Shown here: piece after piece, positions 1 to 6,136 of the stretch
Layout of the letters: every line of letters starts with the position of its first letter
Numbering within the stretch: position 1 is the first letter of the stretch
Assembly (NCBI GenBank): GCA_021841795.1
Contig: JAKCDN010000051.1
Span: 1 to 11,932 of the forward strand
DNA from: Acidobacteriota bacterium
Lineage (GTDB): Bacteria; Acidobacteriota; Terriglobia; Terriglobales; Acidobacteriaceae
Reading direction: 5' to 3'
DNA: 11,932 nt
The notes under the pieces: model-generated
Told to the model about the DNA's origin: nothing
The model's input: only the letters and a program-made list of their open reading frames with translations
The model's database searches: none
Position numbers and translations under genes: made by a program

Positions 1-1576
1 AAACCGTGCCGTCATAGGCCCGCGCATCCGACCATGATTCCAGATAGTGCGCCGCTGGAATATGCCAGTGCGCCTGCTGACCGGTCTCGTTGCAATGCAG
101 CCCCAAGTGCGCAACAGTGTTTACCCCATTGAACGCCGCAGCAAAATTCAGATCCGCCGGCGAGTCGTAGAACGGATTGGCATTCAACACCACCAGCCAG
201 TCCACCTTGCCCGCATTCATGTCGGCAATCAGCGTCTTATAGTCGCCAAACTGATCGCTCGGCAGCGGAATCGCCGGCTCGGAGCCGGAAAAAACCGTCT
301 TGCCCACGTTGCCAAGGGCGTTGTTGATAGCGAGCGCCAGCATCGCAACCGACAAATCCTGATACAGGCCCGGAATCACCACACACTTGCCGGCATTCGC
401 CTTCAGGTCTTTCGCCAGCGCGGCAAGAAACTTCTGTTGCTCGTCGGTCCACGCATACGCCGGCGCATTCACGCCCGCCACGCCCAGAGCTGCCGCCAGC
501 GCTGCCGCAAATGCAGGAACCTCGCTCGCACGCAGTCCCAGCCGATGCTCGGCCTTCATCCCCGTCGTGGTCGTCGAGCTCTCCACCGCATACAGCCGGT
601 TCATGCCGTTTTCCGGCTGTTTGCGCCGAGCTGCGTAATCGCGCACCAGCTTATGGAAGCCCGGGTAGCTCGCACCCGACAGAAAATCCGCATCCAGCGA
701 CACCAGCACGTCTGCCTGGCTCAGGTCGTACTGGACGTTCATTCCCTTTTCCAGGAAGGTTCCCGCAACCGCCGGGTCATACTGCACCAGCTTCGCCTTG
801 GGCCATGCCTTCTGTACCTGCTGCCACTGCCGCGCCAGCGTCGGAGACAGGATCGTCGAACTCAGAAAGTAGATTCCCGTGCCGTCCTTCGTCGCAACCA
901 CCTTGTTGCGCAGAGCTTCGGCAAACTCTTCCCACTCTCGGCTCTCACCCTTGTACGTCACATGCTGCGAACGGTCCGGATCGTAAAGGTCGAGCAGCGT
1001 CCCTTGCGTATACGGATCCGAGCCGCCCCGGTTATAGGCGTGCTCCGGATTCCCGTCTATCTTGATCGGACGAAACTCATCGCTCTTCACCAGCAGTGGC
1101 ACCGCACCCGTCGTAAACGGATTTGCCGTCGCAAAGTACATCGGCTTGCCCAGCACCAGATCCTCGGGCGCCTTCACATAGGGATAAATCGGCTCATCGG
1201 GCTGCTTCGTGCAACCAGCCAAGCCGGCCAGCGCCATCGATGCCCCCATCAGCCGGAGAAAACCGCGCCGCGAAACCGGATCCAGCCATTCCTGCGCCGC
1301 CGCGGGAAACTCGCGCTCCACTGCCGCCTGAAACTCCGGCGTACCTGCCAGCTCATCCAGCGAGCGCCAGTACTTCTTGCCCTTTGCGCCCTTCAGATCC
1401 TGCCGCACCTGCTCAAGCGTCATCGCCTCGGCGCTGGCTCCGGACTGCGCGTAGATTGCAGGCTCCGCACCGCACGCCGCCGCGCCCAAAGACTCCCGAA
1501 CCTCAGACCCCGAGGGATTCTTCTCCGCCACTCGCATCTCCGCCCCGCTCCCGCTCTTCCGCATCTCGCTGCTCAT
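1..1576 (-). CDS. actB: Alternative complex III subunit ActB (TAT-variant-translocated molybdopterin-oxidoreductase-like protein), 3' end cut by window edge
   Basis: This is the large iron-sulfur subunit of alternative complex III, a membrane quinol oxidase that passes electrons to cytochrome c or directly to a terminal oxidase. 525 codons are visible. Family members have about 1000 residues, so the C-terminal half, including the ferredoxin-like cluster domain, lies beyond the left edge. Residues about 68-98 (KKYWRSLDELAGTPEF, then EREFP) match the extension that precedes the TAT signal in this family. The twin-arginine motif SRRGFLRLMGAS follows at about 102-113, then a hydrophobic stretch ending in a Cys (LAGLAGC). 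The molybdopterin-oxidoreductase-like fold begins after that; in characterised ACIII this domain carries no Mo cofactor. The ATG at 1576 overlaps the actA stop as ATGA. Met14 has a good purine-rich upstream sequence and Met52 would start just before the conserved part, so the true start is open. The family call is firm. Confidence 0.93.
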   Translation of the reverse strand, partial: MSSEMRKSGSGAEMRVAEKNPSGSEVRESLGAAACGAEPAIYAQSGASAEAMTLEQVRQDLKGAKGKKYWRSLDELAGTPEFQAAVEREFPAAAQEWLDPVSRRGFLRLMGASMALAGLAGCTKQPDEPIYPYVKAPEDLVLGKPMYFATANPFTTGAVPLLVKSDEFRPIKIDGNPEHAYNRGGSDPYTQGTLLDLYDPDRSQHVTYKGESREWEEFAEALRNKVVATKDGTGIYFLSSTILSPTLARQWQQVQKAWPKAKLVQYDPAVAGTFLEKGMNVQYDLSQADVLVSLDADFLSGASYPGFHKLVRDYAARRKQPENGMNRLYAVESSTTTTGMKAEHRLGLRASEVPAFAAALAAALGVAGVNAPAYAWTDEQQKFLAALAKDLKANAGKCVVIPGLYQDLSVAMLALAINNALGNVGKTVFSGSEPAIPLPSDQFGDYKTLIADMNAGKVDWLVVLNANPFYDSPADLNFAAAFNGVNTVAHLGLHCNETGQQAHWHIPAAHYLESWSDARAYDGTV

Positions 1577-2436
1577 CGGTGACACACCTCGCAGCTTGAA
1601 AGATCCTTCGGCGGGCGAATCTTGTAGTGCACCACCAGAAACTTGCCCAAATCCTCCTGGCTAGTGAACTTCCGATAGACCGGAGCCACCTCAGGCACTG
1701 CCGCCGCCACATCGCCCGCCAGCCCCTTTGCGCCCGTCGCAGGCAACTCCAGTGAGGCCATCTCGGCGTCCGCACCGCCCGGATTTCGGGTCGTACAGTT
1801 CACGCTCTGGGCCGTCGGCACCCCGGCCTTGCCATCCGCCGCAGCGCACCACACCGGATGATCCGTCGTCGGACCCTCCCAGGCCATGTTGTAGATCTGG
1901 CTCGTCGGCCGCAGATTCTTCGCCGGATTGCGATGGCAGTTCAGGCACCACTCCATCTGCAGCGTGTTCTGCGCGTACATCAGCGGCATTTCGTCAACGC
2001 GCCCATGACAGCTCGCACAGCCTATGCCTTTGTTCACGTGAATTTCGTGACTGAAATACACAAAATCAGGCAGATCGTGAACTTTGATCCAGGGGATTGA
2101 CTCGCCCGTCGCCCAGCTGTGACGCACCGGCTCCAGCAGCTGCGCATTCGTCCATATCTGCGCATGACAGTTCATACACGTGCGCGTCGGCGGAATGCCC
2201 GCGTAACTCGACTTTTCCACCGTTGTATGGCAGTACTGGCACTGCAGGCCTAGCCCCTCTACGTGATGCCTGTGGCTGAAGGGGACCGGCTGCTCCGCGC
2301 GCTGCCCTTGCCGAGTTACCCACGGCGAGCGCTGCAGTTGGTCGAGCGTAACCCCCAAGGCAATGACGATCAACCCCGTCAACACCAGGCTCATGCGAGC
2401 CAGTGCATTGGAGCTGCGGTCGAAGATTTGTGCCAT
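1573..2436 (-). CDS. actA: Alternative complex III subunit ActA, pentaheme cytochrome c
   Basis: The protein has 287 residues and is the electron-exit cytochrome of alternative complex III. It holds five CxxCH heme c sites at residues 66-70, 87-91, 140-144, 164-168 and 282-286; the last is one residue from the C terminus. Five hemes is the number known for ActA. A single hydrophobic segment at about 14-31 anchors the protein and acts as an uncleaved or cleaved export signal, placing the hemes in the periplasm. Conserved His residues that could be distal ligands include the HRHH run at 55-58, FSHEIH at 128-133 and H120. A roughly 110-residue stretch without hemes, rich in Ala/Gly, separates hemes 4 and 5. 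The start MAQIF is typical of the family. Only a weak SD-like GGGA lies upstream. The gene is first in its operon and overlaps actB by four bases, as expected for stoichiometric subunits. Confidence 0.95.
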   Translation of the reverse strand: MAQIFDRSSNALARMSLVLTGLIVIALGVTLDQLQRSPWVTRQGQRAEQPVPFSHRHHVEGLGLQCQYCHTTVEKSSYAGIPPTRTCMNCHAQIWTNAQLLEPVRHSWATGESIPWIKVHDLPDFVYFSHEIHVNKGIGCASCHGRVDEMPLMYAQNTLQMEWCLNCHRNPAKNLRPTSQIYNMAWEGPTTDHPVWCAAADGKAGVPTAQSVNCTTRNPGGADAEMASLELPATGAKGLAGDVAAAVPEVAPVYRKFTSQEDLGKFLVVHYKIRPPKDLSSCEVCHR

Positions 2437-3033
2437 GAACGAATCCCGGTTTAACTACCGTTGTGCATGTGCCGCGTGTGCTGGCGGTCACATGGGTGAT
2501 GTACAAGAAGCGTTCGTCGATAAAACTCTAGTGAGGGACAGGGAAGCCCGAAATTTCAATATAGCGCACGTTGACCGCTCACAACACCCCCGCGCACCAA
2601 AAATATTCAAAAAAGATTGTGGGAATTGCGCCGGTAATCCCCTGAAAAGAAAACCTTTTGTGATAAGCAGTTTTCACGGGAAATACCCACCTCTCTCCCC
2701 GCACGCTTTGTACCGGGAGATGAGATGCCGACAACGAAAATATCACGCCGCATCCACAACTCGCCAGTGCGGCCTTTGCGCCCGCCTCCACCGCGCGTTG
2801 CTTTGTCCTTCAGCGCACACGACCTGCATCGCGTCCAGACCCGGCATCGGCACGCATGCCCTGGCCCGCATTCGCCACCGGCACAAAACACTCCCGGCCT
2901 CAAGTGAATGTGACATTGCCTGGCCAGGACCATCCGGCCTGGCCCAGCCTGCGACAGGTATGCGCCGTCATGCGCCTTGCGACGCGCACGTTCAAATGTG
3001 ATTCAGAAAAAGCCGCAATCCCGTTCGCGTCCC
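2437..3033. other. Gene-free 0.6 kb leader between actA and the DUF2711-like gene
   Basis: No reading frame here has a plausible protein: those that are open are short, Arg/Pro/Cys-rich and lack a credible start. The stretch is locally AT-rich at about 2595-2680, unlike its neighbours. Reading toward actA, a possible -10 box (TATATT on the minus strand, 2558-2563) has TTGTGA 15 bases upstream (2579-2584). That spacing is short and the call is weak. A 7-bp hairpin, GGCCAGG at 2922-2928 and CCTGGCC at 2938-2944 with a 9-base loop, lies about 90 bases past the end of the upstream minus-strand gene and could act as a terminator hairpin, but no T-run follows it on either strand. The actA promoter must be within this region or within the gene upstream. 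Confidence 0.5.
2922..2944 (-). terminator. Possible terminator hairpin after the DUF2711-like gene
   Basis: A perfect 7-bp inverted repeat (GGCCAGG / CCTGGCC) with a 9-base loop sits downstream of the minus-strand gene ending at 3034. It lacks the downstream T-run of an intrinsic terminator, so it may be only a stem that stabilises a 3' end, or chance in GC-rich DNA. Confidence 0.25.
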
Positions 3034-3774
3034 TCAGGCGCCCCGGCCACCCGTCGTCTGCCAGTGCTCCGGCGAAAGCGTCACCGTCGCGCAACCGAAC
3101 GAATAGTTGTACCAACCATGTTCCGTCGTCGGGGCGGCAAAGAAACCCTCCAGGTTCAGTCCTGAAGCCACCTTCGCCACAAACGATCGGCTGCCGTAGA
3201 ACAGCGTGAAGAAGCTGTCCCAGTCCACCGTGAACAGGAACGAGTGGTCCGGCGCAAGCAGCGTTCCGCGCTGAGGAAACGGGATCGCCCCGCGGTAGAG
3301 TTCCGTAATCGGCAGCGCCGCCACCGGATCCGAGTTCAGAAACTCGGGCACAAAGATCAACTCGTCGGCGCCAGCAGCCACAAACGTATGCATAAGGTCC
3401 GGCTGCAGTAGCGGCTCAAATCGCCCTTCCGTCGGCATCCACACCGGCTGCGACCCCAGATACTCCTTCAGCTCGTCGCGCCCCGCCGCATCCGCCAGGT
3501 GGTCCGTCAAGGATCCAATCGACGTCAGCAGCGCCTGGTTGATGCGGGCACAAGCATTTAAACCCGTCGCCTCCGCAACCTCGGTCCAGGGAACCTTCTT
3601 GCCCTGCGTCAAGATCTCCAGGTCGCTCGGATAATATCGCCGCGCGCTCCAAGATAGTTCCGCCGGAACCCGGACGAACGGGTGCAAAACCACAAACACA
3701 CACTCGAACATCCCGCCGTACGCTTCTATCAGCGGCTCCGTGTATAGCGGATAGGTGAACTGTTCCGTTCCCAT
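3034..3774 (-). CDS. Conserved hypothetical protein, probably DUF2711 family
   Basis: The protein has 246 residues, is soluble, and has no signal peptide or membrane segment. I recognise it only by general pattern as resembling DUF2711 proteins. The features are a hydrophobic strand ending in LHPF near residues 25-33, a YYPSDLEIL segment at about 47-55, VPWTEVAEATGL at about 61-72, and TSIGSLTDHL at about 84-93. The second half is rich in aromatic and acidic residues (LFTVDWDSFFTLFYGS). DUF2711 has no established function that I know of and I assign none. The ATG at 3774 is preferred over an in-frame TTG two codons upstream. There is no Shine-Dalgarno sequence, but a good -10 box (TATGAT) lies nine bases upstream, which suggests a nearly leaderless message. 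The gene is well separated from actA (about 600 bases) and probably stands alone. The CDS is secure; the family name is moderate. Confidence 0.82.
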   Translation of the reverse strand: MGTEQFTYPLYTEPLIEAYGGMFECVFVVLHPFVRVPAELSWSARRYYPSDLEILTQGKKVPWTEVAEATGLNACARINQALLTSIGSLTDHLADAAGRDELKEYLGSQPVWMPTEGRFEPLLQPDLMHTFVAAGADELIFVPEFLNSDPVAALPITELYRGAIPFPQRGTLLAPDHSFLFTVDWDSFFTLFYGSRSFVAKVASGLNLEGFFAAPTTEHGWYNYSFGCATVTLSPEHWQTTGGRGA

Positions 3775-3783
3775 TTGCAATGA

Positions 3784-3789
3784 ATCATA
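3784..3789 (-). promoter_or_regulatory. Candidate -10 box (TATGAT) for the DUF2711-like gene
   Basis: TATGAT on the minus strand matches the sigma-70 -10 consensus at five of six positions and ends nine bases before the ATG at 3774. No convincing -35 is seen at 16-18 bases spacing. If used, transcription would start only a few bases before the start codon. Confidence 0.4.
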
Positions 3790-3919
3790 GCAAATCGGAA
3801 CGCGCTAAACGGCTATTCCTGATCAGCAAGGGCCCGCGGCTGCCGCCCATCAGGCTCCATCTGTGTAGCCCGTGCGTCCAGCCGGAAAGGCAGAACCGCG
3901 CCTTCGCGGCCCGGCCGGC

Positions 3920-4372
3920 CTATTGCGCGCTGCGGTCCGCGCCGCCACACCCGCCATCGCCCCGCCCTGCGCAGCATCCGCAGCAATCGTCAGGAAAACT
4001 GGCGTTCGAGCCCTCCGGCCAGCCAGCGATCACCAGAAAGACGTCCAGCACAAACAGCCCGATGGCAATGTCGTTGAACAGTGCCGCTTCCGGCCACTGC
4101 GGCCAGAACTGGTTCGCCGCCCAGAACAGAAACGCTGCCGCCACCAGCAGCGCCTTCGCCAGTTCCATCGCCGTGCGGCGATGGAACACCTGGAAGGCCA
4201 CGTAGGCCGGCGCAATCATCGCCAACGGAAACGCGCTGAAAACGATGTGGCTGTCCTTCGGAAAAAGTTGCGGCGCGACGTCCTCAAGATAAAGCAGGGC
4301 CACGCCTGCCAGCGTGGCCACTCCCAGGCTCAGTGGAATCAGCCGGCGCCATCGTTCGCTTGCTGTCTGCAC
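3920..4372 (-). CDS. Small four-helix integral membrane protein with Cys-rich C-terminal tail, function unknown
   Basis: I do not recognise the family. From the GTG at 4372 the protein has 150 residues with four hydrophobic segments at about 11-29, 43-63, 71-90 and 99-117. A polar tail follows, holding Cys at 130, 131, 133, 134 and 142 in a Gly-rich context (DDCCGCC). The short loop between helices 2 and 3 carries HRR, which by the positive-inside rule would face the cytoplasm. I chose the GTG because a strong Shine-Dalgarno sequence (GGAGAAGG, minus strand, 4391-4384) stands 11 bases upstream. The in-frame ATG at 4465 would add 31 residues lacking coding character. The gene lies about 145 bases before the DUF2711-like gene on the same strand and diverges from the small membrane gene at 4618. 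Its G-ending codon use matches the other minus-strand genes, which supports real coding. Confidence 0.75.
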   Translation of the reverse strand: MQTASERWRRLIPLSLGVATLAGVALLYLEDVAPQLFPKDSHIVFSAFPLAMIAPAYVAFQVFHRRTAMELAKALLVAAAFLFWAANQFWPQWPEAALFNDIAIGLFVLDVFLVIAGWPEGSNASFPDDCCGCCAGRGDGGCGGADRSAQ

Positions 4373-4617
4373 AACTTTATGATCCTTCTCCACGCAAAAA
4401 GAATGTATAAAGATCCCGCCGCCTGCTCCCGCACTCTGATGCGCCCGCATCTCCCCATCCCGCATCGCGCATCGGTTAAAATGCGTTTAGGCGTCACCAC
4501 CGTTCTCTCGAACTCCTCCATGCGCGCAACCCGCGCTCCGGCATTCATTGCTTCGTCTTTCATCCCCCAACCGGCCGGACTGGACATTCGTGTAGAACGC
4601 TACAGGAGAGAATGCGC
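4373..4617. promoter_or_regulatory. Divergent intergenic region between two small membrane-protein genes
   Basis: These 245 bases must hold promoters for both flanking genes. Reading left, a TATACA sequence lies just upstream of the Shine-Dalgarno sequence of the minus-strand gene and could be a -10 box, with no good -35. Four CATC copies spaced 7-8 bases apart occupy 4448-4473. Reading right, a Shine-Dalgarno AGGAG at 4604-4608 serves the gene starting at 4618. No clear sigma-70 promoter is visible for the plus-strand pair. Confidence 0.35.
4604..4608 (+). promoter_or_regulatory. Shine-Dalgarno site that decides the start at 4618
   Basis: AGGAG lies nine bases before the ATG at 4618 but only three bases before the in-frame ATG at 4612. 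The spacing favours the second ATG, making the protein 60 rather than 62 residues. Confidence 0.6.
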
Positions 4618-4800
4618 ATGAAGTACGCCGGATTGCTGGTCATGCCAGCCGGTTTCTTTCTCACTCTAGCTGCGCTGGTGCTCTTCCCCGACGCTGCGCG
4701 CCGTCTGGCGTTTGTCCTCTGCGGCCTCGCCGTCATTGCCCTGGGCCTCGTCGTTGCGGTTCGCGGCCACATGCCCATCCGAGGAGCCGGACGCCCATGA
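4618..4800 (+). CDS. 60-residue two-helix membrane protein coupled to the Amt homologue, function unknown
   Basis: A small, very hydrophobic protein with two predicted membrane helices at about residues 4-23 and 30-49. They are joined by a short charged turn (FPDAARR), which gives a hairpin topology. The tail HMPIRGAGRP is basic. I know no named family for it. Evidence that it is real: a well-placed Shine-Dalgarno sequence, a C-rich third codon position like the next gene, and a stop codon that overlaps the start of the Amt homologue as ATGA. The overlap makes co-translation very likely, so a role in assembly or regulation of the channel is a fair inference, not a demonstrated one. It is not GlnK/GlnB-like: those are soluble and about 112 residues long. 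It could also be an unrelated gene that merely shares the operon. Confidence 0.75.
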   Translation: MKYAGLLVMPAGFFLTLAALVLFPDAARRLAFVLCGLAVIALGLVVAVRGHMPIRGAGRP

Positions 4801-6086
4801 CCATGCCCGCCCCTGTCCTCGACGACACTCTCTTCGCCCTCACCTTCGCGCTCCTGCTTCTCGCGCCTCTTGCCATTGCCGGTGTCGCGCTCATCAACAC
4901 CGGCCTCGGCCGCTCGCGCTCCGCCGCCCAGGCTCTCCTCGGCAGTCTCACCCTTGCCTCCATCGCCGTTCTCGTCTTCGCCCTTGTCGGGGTAGCGCTG
5001 GCCGGCGTTATCTCGCCCGCCCAGTTTGTCGTCCACGCTGCCGGAAAGCCCTGGGGCCTGAGCGGGCTTGGCCCCATTTTTCTTCATGGACTCGCCGCTG
5101 CCCCACCCCACGCACAGCTCGCCCTGCTCTTTCAATGCATGGCTGTCGCCATGCTCGCCATGATTCCCTGGGGCTCCGGCGCCGATCGCTGGCGCCTTGC
5201 CGCAGGTTGCGCCTCCGCGGCCATCCTCGCCGGCATCCTGTTCCCGCTGCTTGCCCACTGGATCTGGGGCGGCGGATTCCTCGCCCAGCTCGGCGCAAAC
5301 TTCGCCCTAGGCGGCGGATTCCTCGACCCCGCCGGCGCGGCTTCCGTCCATGTCCTCGGCGGACTCTCGGCGCTCGCACTGGTCTGGATCGCAGGACCCC
5401 GCCGCGGTAAATTCCCCCGCGAGGGCCTGTCCACCGCCATGCCCGGCCACAATGCCGTCTATGTCCTCTTCGGCTGTCTGCTCGCGCTCGTCGGCTGGCT
5501 GGCCTGGAACGCCGCCGGAGCCGTCCTCTGGCTCCAGGCTCCCCTCGCGACTCTGCCCATCACAGCCCTCAACACCGCCCTCACCGCCGCCGCCTCGCTC
5601 GTCGCCACCTTGTCCGTCACCCGCATCCGCTTTGGCAAACCAGATGCCAGCCTCTGCGCCAACGGCTGGCTCGCCGGCCTCGTCACCTCCTCGGCCACCG
5701 CCGCCGTCGCCTCGCCTCTTCAATCCATCTTTGCCGGAGCCGTCACCGGCATCTGCACCCCGCTCCTCGTTGAACTCCTCGAACTCGCGCTCTCCATCGA
5801 CGATCCCTCCGGCGCTATCGCCGTCCACGGCGTCGCGGGGCTGTGGGGGTTGGTCGCCGCCGGCTGCTTCGCGCCGCAGTCCGGCCAGTTCACTGCCCAG
5901 TTGCTCGGCGTCACTGCCCTGCTCGGACTCATGCTCCCGCTTATCTACCTGCTTTATGCCCTGCTCAATCGCGTCCTCGCATTCCGCGTCGACCCCGATG
6001 GCGAGCGCATCGGCATGGACCTCCACGAGCTCGGCGGCGGCGCCTATCCCGAGTTCGTCATCCACCGCGACGAATCCTATAGGTAA
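4797..6086 (+). CDS. Divergent ammonium transporter (Amt/Rh family channel)
   Basis: The 429-residue polytopic inner-membrane protein belongs to the Amt/Mep/Rh family, which conducts NH4+/NH3. Family landmarks seen in order are GLGRSRSA near 37-44, WIWGGG at 155-160, Asp177 in FLDPAG, the first pore His at 185 (SVHVLGG), HNAVYVLFG at 218-226 with GWLAWNAAG at 233-241, the GKPDASLCANG segment at 280-290, and IDDPSGAIAVHGVAGLWG at 334-351 with the second pore His at 344. The C-terminal tail (GMDLHELGGGAY) corresponds to the family's GlnK-contacting tail. Both twin histidines, the Trp and the structural Asp are kept. By my alignment to E. coli AmtB, the gate Phe107 is Ala116, Phe215 is Trp237 and the recruitment Ser219 is Gly241. 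A transporter or sensor with altered entry is therefore possible. The start overlaps the upstream gene's stop. No glnK is in the window. Confidence 0.88.
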   Translation: MTMPAPVLDDTLFALTFALLLLAPLAIAGVALINTGLGRSRSAAQALLGSLTLASIAVLVFALVGVALAGVISPAQFVVHAAGKPWGLSGLGPIFLHGLAAAPPHAQLALLFQCMAVAMLAMIPWGSGADRWRLAAGCASAAILAGILFPLLAHWIWGGGFLAQLGANFALGGGFLDPAGAASVHVLGGLSALALVWIAGPRRGKFPREGLSTAMPGHNAVYVLFGCLLALVGWLAWNAAGAVLWLQAPLATLPITALNTALTAAASLVATLSVTRIRFGKPDASLCANGWLAGLVTSSATAAVASPLQSIFAGAVTGICTPLLVELLELALSIDDPSGAIAVHGVAGLWGLVAAGCFAPQSGQFTAQLLGVTALLGLMLPLIYLLYALLNRVLAFRVDPDGERIGMDLHELGGGAYPEFVIHRDESYR

Positions 6087-6136
6087 TACGGCCCGCCGCC
6101 GCCGGCGTAACCAGGAGTCGGATCGGCCTGCGCGCC

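Noticed and set aside
47..1582. 511-codon open frame on the plus strand
   Set aside because: It is antisense to actB. Its translation is rich in Arg, His, Leu and Gln with no motif, as expected from the complement of G-ending codons. The minus-strand frame has clear family motifs.
1690..1830. Low-complexity segment of ActA between hemes 4 and 5 as a possible frameshift
   Set aside because: The frame stays open and returns to a conserved ending with the fifth heme motif. The segment still uses G-ending codons, so it is an in-frame variable loop rather than an error.
2363..3001. 212-codon plus-strand frame covering the actA 5' end and leader
   Set aside because: It starts antisense to actA, contains Cys/His/Arg-rich translation and lacks coding character.
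3775..3780. TTG start two codons before the ATG of the DUF2711-like gene
   Set aside because: The ATG is the better start codon, and the candidate -10 box would leave almost no room for the TTG.
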